A stretch of 64,000 nt of DNA, from positions 1-64,000 of the forward strand of contig UQSB01000003.1 of the NCBI GenBank assembly GCA_900543505.1. The letters run 5' to 3'. This document shows positions 17,061-26,535 of this stretch, piece by piece. The position numbers and the translations under genes are program-made. Origin of the DNA: an uncultured Collinsella sp. (GTDB taxonomy: Bacteria > Actinomycetota > Coriobacteriia > Coriobacteriales > Coriobacteriaceae). How positions within the stretch are numbered: the stretch's first letter is position 1; each line of letters begins with the position of its first letter. The notes beneath the pieces are model-generated. The model made no database searches. It was not told where the DNA came from and saw only the letters and a program-made list of their open reading frames with translations.

Positions 17061-17105
17061 AATAGACTGCTCCGCATCTCTTCCTAAGAGAGATACGGAG
17101 CAGTC
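17061..17105 (-). terminator. Terminator after proS
   Basis: A stem of about 17 bp with one mismatch (GACTGCTCCG at 17065 with CGGAGCAGTC ending 17105, plus an inner ATCTCT/AGAGAT) is followed on the minus strand by TATTTTGTT. It closes the pyrH-to-proS unit 32 bp after proS. Confidence 0.88.
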
Positions 17106-17136
17106 CCGCAATTACATCTAATAGCAGAAACATCGA

Positions 17137-18858
17137 TTAACGGCGGGCCGCCTTAACAAGCTCGGCAACCTTGGCGACGACCTCGTCAATCGCCACGTCC
17201 TCGCGCTCGCCCGTGGCACGGTCCTTGAGCTCAACGGTGCCATTCTTAAGGCCACGCTTGCCAAGCACCACCTGATACGGGAATCCCATAAGGTCGTTAT
17301 CGGCAAACTTAAAGCCGGGACGCTCGTCACGGTCGTCGACGACGACCTCGATACCCTCGGCGCACAAGCCCTCGACGATTTGGTCGCAGACGGTTGCGCA
17401 CTCCTCCTTCTTGGGATCGAGCGGAATCACCGCGACCTCGTACGGGGCAACGGAAACCGGCCAGACGATACCGTGCTCGTCGTTGTGCTGCTCCACGACG
17501 GCAGCAAGCGAGCGGGACACGCCCACGCCGTAGCAACCCATGATAAGCGGCTTCTCCTTGCCGTCCTCGTCCATAAAGGTGGCGCCCATGGCCTCGGAAT
17601 ACTTGGTACCCAGCTGGAAGACCTGCGAGACCTCGATGCCGCGAGCAGCAGAGAGCGGCTTGCCGCAGTGCGGGCAGGGATCGCCGGCAACGACGGTGAC
17701 CAGATCTGCCCACTCATCGACGGTAAAGTCGCGCTCGGGGCAGGCACCGGTAAAGTGATAATCGACCTCGTTGGCACCGCAGGCCCACTGCTTGGACTCG
17801 CGCAGGCTCTCGTCGCACACCAGACGGATGCCCTCGGGCAAGTTAACCGGTCCGATAAAGCCCTTGTGCAGACCGTAGGTCTGGAGCTCCTCGTCCGTCA
17901 TCATGCGATAACCCTTGCCAAAGACATGCTCGGCCTTGCAGTCGTTGAGCTCATGGTCGCCCGGGACGATGGCCACGACGGGCTTGCCCTCGGCATCGAT
18001 GAGCGCCAGGGACTTGCGCGTACCGTTCTCGGGGAATCCAAAGAACTTAGCAACGGCCTCAATGGTGCCCATGCCCGGAGTCTCGACCTTGGTAAGCGTA
18101 CCGTCACCGGGACCCTCAGTCACGACGACCTTGGTGCTTGCAGCCTCATCATCGGCGGCAAAACCGCAGTCATCGCAATAGGCGAGAGAAGCCTCGCCGG
18201 CGTCGGCCAAAGCCATGTACTCGACGGAGGTATCGCCACCGATCTCGCCGGAGTCGGCAACGACGGGCAAGGCCTTGATGTAGCAGCGCTCGCAAATGTT
18301 AGCGTAGGCCTGCTTCATCTTGTCATACTCCTCCTGCAAGCTCTCCTGCGTGGCGGAGAAGCTGTAGGCATCCTTCATGATGAACTCGCGACCGCGCATC
18401 AGGCCAAAACGGGGACGGAACTCGTCGCGGAACTTATCCTGGATGTGATAGAGGTTCACTGGCAGCTGCTTATAGGAGCGCAGCTCGTTGCGCACCAGGG
18501 CCGTGACGGTCTCCTCGTGCGTGGGGCCCAGCACGAACTCGCGACCATGACGGTCGTCAAAGCGCACAAGCTCCTTGCCATAGGCATCGATACGGCCGGA
18601 CTCACGCCACAACTCGGCGTCGACCATAATGGGCATCATAAGCTCCTGGGCGCCGGCGGCGTCCATCTCGTCGCGCACGATGTTCTCAATCTTGCGAATC
18701 GAGCGCCATGCGAGCGGCAGGTAGGAATACAGACCGGCGGCCTCCTTGCGGATCATGCCGGCACGGAGCAGCAGGCGGTGGCTGGCGAGCTCAGCGTCCG
18801 CCGGATCCTCTTTAAGCGTCGGCGCATAGAGCTTAGACATATACATTGCTCGGGTCAT
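17137..18858 (-). CDS. proS: Prolyl-tRNA synthetase
   Basis: Charges tRNA-Pro with proline. The 573 residues are the bacterial form with three class II motifs, an editing insertion domain between motifs 2 and 3 (about 225-405) that removes mischarged alanine, and a C-terminal anticodon-binding domain (about 470-573). The stretch FRDEFRPRFGLMRGREFIMKDAYSF is the motif 2 region and MGCYGVGVSR lies in motif 3. The start ATG at 18858 follows GAGGAG; it begins directly after the ispG stop (TAAATG). Last gene of the long pyrH-to-proS run. Confidence 0.97.
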   Translation of the reverse strand: MTRAMYMSKLYAPTLKEDPADAELASHRLLLRAGMIRKEAAGLYSYLPLAWRSIRKIENIVRDEMDAAGAQELMMPIMVDAELWRESGRIDAYGKELVRFDDRHGREFVLGPTHEETVTALVRNELRSYKQLPVNLYHIQDKFRDEFRPRFGLMRGREFIMKDAYSFSATQESLQEEYDKMKQAYANICERCYIKALPVVADSGEIGGDTSVEYMALADAGEASLAYCDDCGFAADDEAASTKVVVTEGPGDGTLTKVETPGMGTIEAVAKFFGFPENGTRKSLALIDAEGKPVVAIVPGDHELNDCKAEHVFGKGYRMMTDEELQTYGLHKGFIGPVNLPEGIRLVCDESLRESKQWACGANEVDYHFTGACPERDFTVDEWADLVTVVAGDPCPHCGKPLSAARGIEVSQVFQLGTKYSEAMGATFMDEDGKEKPLIMGCYGVGVSRSLAAVVEQHNDEHGIVWPVSVAPYEVAVIPLDPKKEECATVCDQIVEGLCAEGIEVVVDDRDERPGFKFADNDLMGFPYQVVLGKRGLKNGTVELKDRATGEREDVAIDEVVAKVAELVKAARR

Positions 18859-19941
18859 TTATTTCTCCTCAATAAGCTTGTCGACCTCTGCCATAAGCGC
18901 GTCGACAATTTGGTCCTCAGCTACTTTACCAATGATCTGGCCATGCGAAAAGAGCAAGGCCTGACCACGTCCGCAAGCAACGCCCAGGTCGGCATCAGAA
19001 GCCTCGCCGGGGCCATTAACGGCACATCCCATGACGGCAATCGAAAGCGGCGCGGAATAGTTCTTAAGCCGCTCGGTGACCTCCTCGGCGATGGGAATGA
19101 GGTTAACCTGGCAGCGGGCGCACGTGGGGCACGAGACAATCTCGGGACCACGGCGACGCAGGCCCAGCGACTGTAGAATTCCCCAGGCGACCGGCGGCTC
19201 CTCAACCGGATCGGCCGTGAGCGACACACGCATGGTGTCGCCGATGCCTTCGGAAAGCAAGATACCCAAGCCTACAGAGCTCTTGATGGTGCCCTGAAGC
19301 TTGGTCCCCGCCTCCGTCACGCCCAGGTGAAGCGGAACGTGGGGAATCTCACGTGACAGGGCTCGATAGGTATCGAGCGTCGTTTGCACGCTATGGGCCT
19401 TGGCCGAAAGCACAATGTTCGTAAAGCCGCGATCCTCAAAGTGCTTGACGAAGCGCTCGCTCGACATCACGAGCTTTTCGGGCTGCGTGAGGTCGTCGCG
19501 CTCGGCAATATCTTGCTCAAGCGAGCCCGCGTTCACGCCAATGCGAATCGCACAGCCCGCGGCACCCGCAGCATCGATCACCGCGTCAACCTTGGCCCAA
19601 TCGCCGATATTGCCGGGATTGATGCGCAGCTTGGCGGCACCGGCCTCAACGGCACCAATGGCGAGCTTATGGTTAAAGTGGATATCGGCGACAATGGGCA
19701 CCGGAGACTCGGCACAGATGGTGCGGAAGCCCTCAAGCGCGGCCTCGGAGGGCACGCTCACGCGCACGATATCGCAGCCAGCCTGCGCCAACGCGCACAC
19801 TTGCGCAAGCGTTGCCTGGGCATCAGCGGTATCGGTGCAGGTCATAGATTGGACCACCACCGGCGCGCCGCCACCGATCTGCACGCCGCCCACATGCACG
19901 GGGCGCGTCAGCTCGCGAGGCAAAGGATGGGATAAAGACAA
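18859..19941 (-). CDS. ispG: 4-hydroxy-3-methylbut-2-en-1-yl diphosphate synthase
   Basis: [4Fe-4S] enzyme of the MEP isoprenoid pathway that reduces the cyclic diphosphate MEcPP to HMBPP. The 360 residues have the N-terminal TIM barrel (VQSMTCTDTADAQATLAQV, ADIHFNHKLA) and the C-terminal reductase-like domain with cysteines in SCPTCARCQ and GCAVNGPGEA that bind the cluster. The start is probably TTG at 19941, with GGGGAG eight bases upstream and just past the rseP stop. The same operon holds dxr (MEP step 2) and uppS, so it groups precursor supply for undecaprenyl phosphate. Confidence 0.96.
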   Translation of the reverse strand: MSLSHPLPRELTRPVHVGGVQIGGGAPVVVQSMTCTDTADAQATLAQVCALAQAGCDIVRVSVPSEAALEGFRTICAESPVPIVADIHFNHKLAIGAVEAGAAKLRINPGNIGDWAKVDAVIDAAGAAGCAIRIGVNAGSLEQDIAERDDLTQPEKLVMSSERFVKHFEDRGFTNIVLSAKAHSVQTTLDTYRALSREIPHVPLHLGVTEAGTKLQGTIKSSVGLGILLSEGIGDTMRVSLTADPVEEPPVAWGILQSLGLRRRGPEIVSCPTCARCQVNLIPIAEEVTERLKNYSAPLSIAVMGCAVNGPGEASDADLGVACGRGQALLFSHGQIIGKVAEDQIVDALMAEVDKLIEEK

Positions 19942-19954
19942 TCCAAACACTCCC

Positions 19955-21316
19955 CTACAAAATAAATCGAAGGATGTCGGAACGAAGCATATAGACAAAC
20001 AGCAGCGCAAAGAGCGCGATGCCCACATAGCTCACAATCGTCTGGACCTTGAGCGGAAGCTCGCGGCCCGCAATCTTCTGAATGATCTCGATGACTAGCT
20101 TGCCGCCATCGAGTGGCGGGATGGGCAGCAGGTTCATAAAGCCAAGCGAGAATGAAATGAGGGCGGCAAACGAAAGGAACGTGGCAGGGCCGGCAGCAGC
20201 AGCCTGTGAGGACATAACGCTAATACCCACGATCGAAGAGGACTGATCGAGAATCTCCATCGTATGCTGCGGCTGGAGCAGGCGCATCACGCCCTCCGCT
20301 GTCTGCACAACATAGGAGAACGACAGGCGAGCCGACGTGATGGGGTCTAAACGGACCACCTGCGTAGAGGCATACACACCTAGGCGATCGTCCTCTTTGA
20401 GCGCAACCGTGGTCGAATGCTGCTTGCCGTCACGCTCGTACTCGATGGCGATATCGTCCTTACCGGCAGCCTTGCCGATGGCATCGTAAACATCCATCCA
20501 AGTGGAACATGAGACACCGTCAACCGAAAGGATCGCGTCACCGCCCTCGATACCCGCCTTGGCGGCAATAGACCCCTCGTCAACCTGACCGATCACGTTG
20601 GTATCCATCGGCACGGTGACACCCGCAATGGAATAGATGCTCATAAGGAGCAAAAAACCCGTCAAGATATTGACGATAATGCCCGCGAGCAGCATAAAGG
20701 CGCGCTTGAGAAAGCCTTGGCCAAGATAGGTGTGCGAGCGCTCTTGCGCAAGGAACTCGGCCTCGCCGCACGGCAGCTCCCACACATCGCCCTCGGCAGT
20801 CGCATGTTCGCGATCGAAACGGCGACCATCAAAGGTGGTATAGCCTGCCTTGTCTCGCGGCAACGTCTGATATTTGGTGGGATAGTAGCTCGGCGAGGGC
20901 TTCTCCCCTTCCTCATACCAGGGCGCGATGGAGCCCCAGCCAAGCAACAGGGCGCATGCCTCGAGCACATCCTCCTCGGAAAGCTCGAGCTCGACAGCAA
21001 GGTCGGCCACGGTCACGCGACCATGACGATAGATAGCCGCGAGCACGCGGTCGGCGCACGAAACATCGGTCGGATCCATACCGCAGATGGCAGCGTAGCC
21101 ACCCAGCAGCAGCGGGGTCACGCCAAACTTGGTTCCAATGCGACGCGACGTGTAATGGATGTCAAAGCGGCACGGCAGACCCAAAAAGAACTCGGTCACA
21201 CGGACGCCGCAGGCGCGCGCCGCCAAAAAGTGGCCGCCCTCGTGCAAAAACACGAGGACGGAAAGCATCAGCAGGCCCCAAAAGACCGATGAGAGAACGC
21301 TCAGAACAGTATCCAT
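19955..21316 (-). CDS. rseP: Site-2 intramembrane metalloprotease, RseP family
   Basis: Zinc protease that cuts transmembrane segments of anti-sigma factors or other membrane proteins. The 453-residue protein has HEGGH (25-29) in the first membrane helix, LPIPPLDGGK near the C-terminus carrying the second metal ligand motif, and one PDZ domain (about 240-320). Unusually, after the GGYAAICGM re-entrant loop (about 75-85) there is an insertion of roughly 120 residues. It begins with a segment resembling a winged helix-turn-helix (VTVADLAVELELSEEDVLEACALLLGWG written in two parts: residues about 104-131). By RseP topology this part faces the cytoplasm. The start is uncertain: ATG at 21316 lacks a clear ribosome site. 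Confidence 0.92.
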   Translation of the reverse strand: MDTVLSVLSSVFWGLLMLSVLVFLHEGGHFLAARACGVRVTEFFLGLPCRFDIHYTSRRIGTKFGVTPLLLGGYAAICGMDPTDVSCADRVLAAIYRHGRVTVADLAVELELSEEDVLEACALLLGWGSIAPWYEEGEKPSPSYYPTKYQTLPRDKAGYTTFDGRRFDREHATAEGDVWELPCGEAEFLAQERSHTYLGQGFLKRAFMLLAGIIVNILTGFLLLMSIYSIAGVTVPMDTNVIGQVDEGSIAAKAGIEGGDAILSVDGVSCSTWMDVYDAIGKAAGKDDIAIEYERDGKQHSTTVALKEDDRLGVYASTQVVRLDPITSARLSFSYVVQTAEGVMRLLQPQHTMEILDQSSSIVGISVMSSQAAAAGPATFLSFAALISFSLGFMNLLPIPPLDGGKLVIEIIQKIAGRELPLKVQTIVSYVGIALFALLFVYMLRSDILRFIL

Positions 21317-21341
21317 AAAACGAAAAAGCAATCCTTATGGG

Positions 21342-22529
21342 TTAGGAACGGGTTGCGGCGAGCACCTGCGCAGCCTTTTCACGCGCCCACGCATCGATGT
21401 CGCGAAGCTGCTCAAACGAATCGACCACCTGCATATCGTGGGCGTCCATGCAGGATTCCACAATGCGATCGATATCGGTAAAGCTGCAGCCATCGTGCAG
21501 GAAGGCATCGACGGCGACCTCGTTGGCGGCATTGAGCACGCACGGCATGGTGCCACCCGTCTTGCCGGCACGCTCGGCCAGTGCCAGACAGCGGAAGGTA
21601 TCCATGTCGGCAGCATCAAACGTGAGCTGCCCCAGCTCGCGGAAATCGATACGAGGCGCCGGAGTATCCCAACGCTCGGGATACGAGAACGCGAACTGGA
21701 TGGGAATACGCATGTCGGATGCACCGAGATGCGCCATCACGGAGCCGTCGGCGAACTCGACCATAGAGTGAATCTTGGACTGACGCTGCACGACCACGTT
21801 AATGAAATCGAGGTCGCAGTTAAACAGATGCATGGCCTCAATGCGCTCTAGGCCCTTGTTCATGAGGGTGGCGGAGTCAATGGTGATCTTGGCACCCATG
21901 GCCCACGTGGGATGCGCGAGGGCATCGGCACGCGTCACGCGATCGAGCTCGTCGCGCGTGCGGCCAAAGAACGGACCGCCCGAGCAGGTGAGCCAAATGC
22001 AGTGGGCCTCGCGCGGGTTCTCCCCCAGATAGCACTGGTAGATGGCGGAATGCTCAGAGTCGACCGGAATAAGCTGGCCCGGTTGCGCCAACGGCATAAG
22101 CAAGTCGCCACCGACGACGAGGGACTCCTTGTTGGCAAGGGCAAGGCGCTTATTCGAGGTCAAGGCCGCATGGCTCGCCTCGAGACCGGCGGCGCCCACA
22201 ATAGCGACGAGCACGCAGTCGACATCGTCGCGACGCGCGAGCTCGCAAACCGCCTGCGCGCCAACACCGAGCTGCGTGCCCTCGGGCAACTCCTGCAGCA
22301 CGGCGTCATCGCCATGAGCGACATCGGCCACGGCAACCGCCGGAACCGAGAACTCGCGGGCAGCGGCAACGAGCTCGGAGGTACTGGAGTTAACGGACAG
22401 CGCCGTCACCTGCAGGCGATCGGCATGCTGACGGCACACATCGAGTGCCTGGGTGCCGATGGAGCCCGTACAACCCAGGATGGCAACGCGAAGGCGTCCA
22501 TCGGGGCCATACGTCGTTTGGAAGGACAT
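21342..22529 (-). CDS. dxr: 1-deoxy-D-xylulose 5-phosphate reductoisomerase
   Basis: Second enzyme of the MEP pathway: rearranges and reduces DXP to MEP with NADPH and a divalent metal. The 395 residues show the NADPH-binding GCTGSIGTQALDV (19-31), NKESLVVGG in the linker, and the active-site segment PVDSEHSAIYQCY. Length is normal. Its ATG overlaps the cdsA stop (TAATG) with GGAGG nine bases away, so the two are coupled. It is part of uppS-cdsA-dxr-rseP-ispG. Confidence 0.98.
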   Translation of the reverse strand: MSFQTTYGPDGRLRVAILGCTGSIGTQALDVCRQHADRLQVTALSVNSSTSELVAAAREFSVPAVAVADVAHGDDAVLQELPEGTQLGVGAQAVCELARRDDVDCVLVAIVGAAGLEASHAALTSNKRLALANKESLVVGGDLLMPLAQPGQLIPVDSEHSAIYQCYLGENPREAHCIWLTCSGGPFFGRTRDELDRVTRADALAHPTWAMGAKITIDSATLMNKGLERIEAMHLFNCDLDFINVVVQRQSKIHSMVEFADGSVMAHLGASDMRIPIQFAFSYPERWDTPAPRIDFRELGQLTFDAADMDTFRCLALAERAGKTGGTMPCVLNAANEVAVDAFLHDGCSFTDIDRIVESCMDAHDMQVVDSFEQLRDIDAWAREKAAQVLAATRS

Positions 22530-23443
22530 TACAGCACGCCTCCGATCATCAAAAGCAGCTGCGCGGTAATGCAGCCAAAGATAAGCGAATCGCTACGGTC
22601 GAGCATGCCGCCATGGCCCGGGATAAGGTTGCCGGAATCTTTGACGCCCACACCGCGCTTGATGCGCGACTCGATAAGGTCGCCGATAACGCCCAGAATG
22701 GACACGACCACGCCGCACAGCAGCGCATAGGGCAGGCTGAGCTTGTAGAAGTGCGTCGCCCACAGGATGAGCCAAATCAAAACCGAGCCCAAGATGCCGC
22801 CGGCAAACCCCTCCCAGCTCTTTTTGGGAGAGATCTTGGGAACCATCTTATGCTTGCCGATACGGCTGCCCACGATGTAGGCAAACGAATCGGAGACCCA
22901 AAGGGACGCGCAAACGCCCACTGAAAGCAGGGCGCCGGCAAAACCGGGCACGGCATCGCGCAGCAGCACGATAGCCGACAGCATAAAGCCAGTGTAGATG
23001 GGACCCATGAGCGTCACGGCCACATCAGAGATGCGGGTACGCGGCGACCAGACATACCAAATGCCCACAGCGAGCATCAAGGCAAAAAGCAGGGCATTCA
23101 GCAACATCGAATCGCCCAACGCCGACAGCGGAAAGAGTACGGCGGCAGCGATACCCATGCGCTCGTTAGCCATCTTGCCATCGAGCCTTGTCATACGGAA
23201 AAACTCATAGCAGCACAGACCGCTCATGACAGAAACAAAGATGGCCGTGGGCACGATACCCAAAACCAGGCACAGGATAAAGACAACGGCGTAGACGATA
23301 CCGGCGGCGGCACGGGTAATAAAGCCCGCCAGCCACGAACCGGTGCCGCTCTTTGCTGCAGGTGCTCCAGCAGCGACAGCCTTGCGCGCAGGCGCCGCCG
23401 AAACTGGCGTCTTGGGAGCAGATGCCTTGGGACGATCGGACAC
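22529..23443 (-). CDS. cdsA: Phosphatidate cytidylyltransferase
   Basis: Integral membrane enzyme that makes CDP-diacylglycerol from phosphatidic acid and CTP, the branch point for phospholipids. The 304-residue protein begins with a hydrophilic Ala/Pro/Lys-rich cytoplasmic extension of about 35 residues, unusual but low-complexity. It then has about eight membrane helices and the CTP-transferase signature DSFAYIVGSRIGKHKMVPK with ISPKKSWEGFAGG. Start GTG at 23443 with GAGGAGG upstream, three bases after the uppS stop. Confidence 0.96.
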   Translation of the reverse strand: MSDRPKASAPKTPVSAAPARKAVAAGAPAAKSGTGSWLAGFITRAAAGIVYAVVFILCLVLGIVPTAIFVSVMSGLCCYEFFRMTRLDGKMANERMGIAAAVLFPLSALGDSMLLNALLFALMLAVGIWYVWSPRTRISDVAVTLMGPIYTGFMLSAIVLLRDAVPGFAGALLSVGVCASLWVSDSFAYIVGSRIGKHKMVPKISPKKSWEGFAGGILGSVLIWLILWATHFYKLSLPYALLCGVVVSILGVIGDLIESRIKRGVGVKDSGNLIPGHGGMLDRSDSLIFGCITAQLLLMIGGVL

Positions 23444-23445
23444 GA

Positions 23446-24240
23446 TTAAGCCTCCTCGGTCTTGCTCAGTCCACCAAACCTACGGTCACGGCCCTGATAG
23501 GCCAAAATGGCGTCGACAAGGCCCCAACGATCAAAGTCGGGCCAATAGGTATCGGTGACGTAGAATTCGGAATAGGCCACCTGCCACAGCAGATAGTTCG
23601 AAAGGCGCAGCTCACCAGAAGTGCGAATCACAAGCTCAGGATCGGGAAGGCCGGCGGTATAGAGGTGGGAAGCCACCATGTCGTCATCAATTGCGCCAGG
23701 ATCGATCTTACCGGCGGCAGCGTCGAGTGCGATTTGACGGACAGCGCGGGTAATCTCGGCACGCGCGCCGTAGTTGACGGCAAGCGCCAGCGTCATGCCG
23801 GTGTGATCGGCGCACTCGGCAAGACCGCGTTCAAAAACGTCGCGGGTCTTCTTGGGCAGCGCGGAAATGTCACCCAAAAAGACAACGCGCACGTTTTCGC
23901 GCTTCAGAAGCGGCAGCTCGTCGATAAACGTCTTGGCAAACAGGTGCATCAAGACGTTGACCTCATGCTGCGGGCGGTTCCAGTTTTCGGTAGAAAACGC
24001 ATAGGCCGAAAGCACGTCGACGCCCAGACGCACGCAAGCGGTAATAATCTCGCGAAGGGAGACGATACCCGCCTTGTGGCCCTCGGTGCGTGCAAGACCG
24101 CGCGATGTGGCCCAACGACCGTTGCCGTCCATGATGAGCGAGATATGGTGCGGAATGTTATTGAGGTCAAGGTCGGAAAAACCGACGCCCACAGGGGCGT
24201 CGGCAAAGTACTCGACCAGTTTATGCTCGTCGTATTGCAC
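23446..24240 (-). CDS. uppS: Isoprenyl transferase (undecaprenyl diphosphate synthase)
   Basis: cis-Prenyltransferase that extends farnesyl diphosphate with isopentenyl units to the C55 lipid carrier for cell wall synthesis. The 264 residues hold the diphosphate-binding MDGNGRWA (near 38-45), the AFSTENWNRP segment, and the C-terminal RTSGELRLSNYLLWQVAYSE signature. The start is GTG at 24240, one base past the frr stop. Together with dxr and ispG in the same run it links precursor and carrier supply. Confidence 0.97.
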   Translation of the reverse strand: MQYDEHKLVEYFADAPVGVGFSDLDLNNIPHHISLIMDGNGRWATSRGLARTEGHKAGIVSLREIITACVRLGVDVLSAYAFSTENWNRPQHEVNVLMHLFAKTFIDELPLLKRENVRVVFLGDISALPKKTRDVFERGLAECADHTGMTLALAVNYGARAEITRAVRQIALDAAAGKIDPGAIDDDMVASHLYTAGLPDPELVIRTSGELRLSNYLLWQVAYSEFYVTDTYWPDFDRWGLVDAILAYQGRDRRFGGLSKTEEA

Positions 24241-24241
24241 C

Positions 24242-24778
24242 TTAGATCTCCATGACCTCGGCTTCTTTTTCCTTCAGAAGCTCCTCGACCTTGGCGACAT
24301 ACTCATCGGTGTGCTTCTGGACCTTGGCCTGCTCGCGACGGACATCGTCCTCGGTGAGCTCCTCATCGCGCTCGAGCTTGTTGTTGAAGTCGCGACGGAT
24401 GTTACGGATAGACACCTTGGCCTGCTCGGCGTACTCGCGGCACTCCTTGACGAGCTCGCGACGGCGCTCCTCAGTAGGAGCCGGGAACGGAAGACGAACG
24501 ACGGTGCCATCGGAGTTGGGGGTAATACCCAGATCGGAAGCGCCGATGGCCTTGACGATAGCGTTGATGAGGGCCTTGTCCCACGGCTCGATGAGCAGCA
24601 TGTGAGCCTCGGGGGTCTTGACGGCGGCAACCTGCGTGACCGGCGTGGGGACACCGTAATAATCGACGGTGATGTCGGACAGAATGTTGGCGTTGGCGCG
24701 ACCGGTACGGACCTTGGAGAAGTTATGCTTGAGGGACTCGAGCGACTTGTCCATATGGGCGGTGATGTTCTCTGCCAT
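24242..24778 (-). CDS. frr: Ribosome recycling factor
   Basis: Works with EF-G to split ribosomes after termination. The 178 residues have the canonical arrangement of a long three-helix bundle with a small beta domain (ILSDITVDYYGVPTPVTQVA) and the conserved C-terminal DEYVAKVEELLKEKEAEVMEI. Length and order (pyrH-frr) are standard. The ATG has GGAGG close upstream, directly after the pyrH stop. Confidence 0.98.
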   Translation of the reverse strand: MAENITAHMDKSLESLKHNFSKVRTGRANANILSDITVDYYGVPTPVTQVAAVKTPEAHMLLIEPWDKALINAIVKAIGASDLGITPNSDGTVVRLPFPAPTEERRRELVKECREYAEQAKVSIRNIRRDFNNKLERDEELTEDDVRREQAKVQKHTDEYVAKVEELLKEKEAEVMEI

Positions 24779-24780
24779 GC

Positions 24781-25503
24781 TTAATCCTCCTGATAGACGA
24801 GCGTGCCGACGGGCTCACCCGCGAGCGCGCGTTTGACGGTGTCCTCGCCATCGATGTTGAGGACCAAAATAGGCATACGGTTATCCTGGCACAGGGCCGT
24901 AGCTGTGGAATCCATAACCTGCAGGCCGCGAACGAGAACCTCGTGATAAGTAATCTTGTCAAAACGGACGGCATCGGCGCACTTGACGGGATCCTTGTCG
25001 TAGATGCCGTCAACCTTGGTGGCTTTAATCAGAATCTCGGCGCCGATCTCGCACGCACGAAGAGCCGCGGCGGTGTCGGTCGTAAAGTACGGATTGCCCG
25101 AACCGGCGGCAAAAATAACAACGTTGCCCTTGGAAAGGTGGTTGATAGCGCGACGGCGAATATAGGGCTCGCAGATCTCGTTCATCTGGATAGCGCTCAT
25201 CACGCGGCAGGGAACATCGTTATGCTCGAAGGCATCCTGCAGGGCGAGCGCGTTCATAACGGTTGCCAGCATGCCCATGTAGTCGGCCTGAGCACGCTCC
25301 ATGCCACCGGCAGCGCCTGCCATGCCGCGGAAAATATTGCCGCCGCCGACAACGACGCCGACCTCATGGCCAACGGCGAGCAGCTCCTTGACCTGCTTGG
25401 CAAGATGGTCGGTAACCTTGGGGTCAATGCCATATTGGCCGTCGCCCATCAGTGCTTCGCCGGAAAGCTTAAGAAGCACGCGTTTATATCGGATGTCGGA
25501 CAA
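24781..25503 (-). CDS. pyrH: UMP kinase
   Basis: Hexameric bacterial UMP kinase of the amino-acid-kinase fold; phosphorylates UMP to UDP and connects to the pyr operon product. The 240 residues include [10 protein letters not shown] near the start, [10 protein letters not shown] (UMP site) and [23 protein letters not shown] (read as two motifs, about 123-146). The start is TTG at 25503 with GGAGG upstream. A terminator separates it from tsf, so read-through or a promoter in the short gap must supply transcription. Confidence 0.97.
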   Translation of the reverse strand: MSDIRYKRVLLKLSGEALMGDGQYGIDPKVTDHLAKQVKELLAVGHEVGVVVGGGNIFRGMAGAAGGMERAQADYMGMLATVMNALALQDAFEHNDVPCRVMSAIQMNEICEPYIRRRAINHLSKGNVVIFAAGSGNPYFTTDTAAALRACEIGAEILIKATKVDGIYDKDPVKCADAVRFDKITYHEVLVRGLQVMDSTATALCQDNRMPILVLNIDGEDTVKRALAGEPVGTLVYQED

Positions 25504-25562
25504 AGCGATCCTCCTTTAATTAGACTCTCAATATGATATCAAAGGCTCTGATAAGAGCCATG

Positions 25563-25598
25563 AAAAAGCAGGCTGTGAGTAAAACCCACAGCCTGCTC
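25563..25598 (-). terminator. Terminator between tsf and pyrH
   Basis: An 11-12 bp stem (GAGCAGGCTGTG with CACAGCCTGCT on the minus strand) is followed by TTTTT. It separates rpsB-tsf from pyrH and downstream genes. Confidence 0.9.
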
Positions 25599-25620
25599 AT
25601 TACCAGCTACAAGAGCTTAT

Positions 25621-26490
25621 TTACTCGCCACGGACCAGACGGTCAAAGGCAACGACGGTAATGGTGTCGCCGAGCTCCTTGGAGACCTGCTCAGCGTACT
25701 TCTTGATGGTGAGGGAGCTGTCCTTGATGAACTCCTGCTCGGTGAGCACGGACTGCTTGTAGAACTTCTCCAGACGGCCGACAGCCATCTTCTCCTGGAT
25801 AGCCTCGGGCTTGCCGGACTCGGCAGCCTGAGCCATGTAGATCTGCTTCTCGTGCTCGACGGTCTCGGTCGGAACCTGATCGCGGGTAGCGCAGATCGGG
25901 GCGACGGCGGCAACCTGAAGGGCAACGTCGTGAGCGAAAGTCTTGAAGGACTCAGCCTGAGCGGTCTCGGCCTTCTCGAAGGCGAACTCGACGAGGACGC
26001 CGATCTTACCACCCATGTGGATGTAAGAAGCGAGCGCGCCGTTCTCGGCCTTGCGGGCAGCGAAGCGGGAGATCTTCATGTTCTCGCCCATGATGTGAAT
26101 CATCTCGGTGAGCTCGGAGGAAACGGTCTCCTCGCCCATCGGCTTCTCGAGCAGAGCGTCGACATCGGCAGGCTCGGTGGTAGCGACAACCTCAGCGACC
26201 TTGGAAGCAAAGCCGGTGAACTTGGCGTTGGAGCCAACGAAGTCGGTCTCGCAGGAGAGCTCGAGCAGAGCGCCGGTCTTGCCATCCTCGGAGACGAACG
26301 CGGCTACAGCGCCCTCGTTGGTCTCGCGGCCAGCCTTCTTGGCAGCCTTGGCGAGGCCGTTCTTACGAAGAACGTCGACAGCGGCGTCCATGTCGCCGTC
26401 AGCCTCGACGAGAGCCTTCTTGCACTCCATCATCGGGGAGTCGGTCATCTCGCGGAGCTGCTTGACCATAGCGGCGGTAATCTGGGCCAT
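25621..26490 (-). CDS. tsf: Translation elongation factor Ts
   Basis: Nucleotide exchange factor that recycles EF-Tu. The 289 residues begin MAQITAAMVKQLREMTDSP with a UBA-like N-terminal domain, followed by the exchange core with ETDFV (the TDFV motif that contacts EF-Tu). The ATG at 26490 has AAAGGA upstream; a TTG five codons earlier overlaps that site and is rejected. It sits 45 bp after rpsB, the universal rpsB-tsf pair. Confidence 0.98.
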   Translation of the reverse strand: MAQITAAMVKQLREMTDSPMMECKKALVEADGDMDAAVDVLRKNGLAKAAKKAGRETNEGAVAAFVSEDGKTGALLELSCETDFVGSNAKFTGFASKVAEVVATTEPADVDALLEKPMGEETVSSELTEMIHIMGENMKISRFAARKAENGALASYIHMGGKIGVLVEFAFEKAETAQAESFKTFAHDVALQVAAVAPICATRDQVPTETVEHEKQIYMAQAAESGKPEAIQEKMAVGRLEKFYKQSVLTEQEFIKDSSLTIKKYAEQVSKELGDTITVVAFDRLVRGE

Positions 26491-26535
26491 TGTGGTTCCT
26501 TTCAAAGAGATGAAAAAGAATTAACTAAGACTGAT

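Noticed and set aside
17380..19176. Long plus-strand frame across proS and ispG, and similar ones at 4690-5946 and 51201-52643
   Set aside because: All lie opposite genes with confident motifs and cross gene boundaries, which real genes would not.
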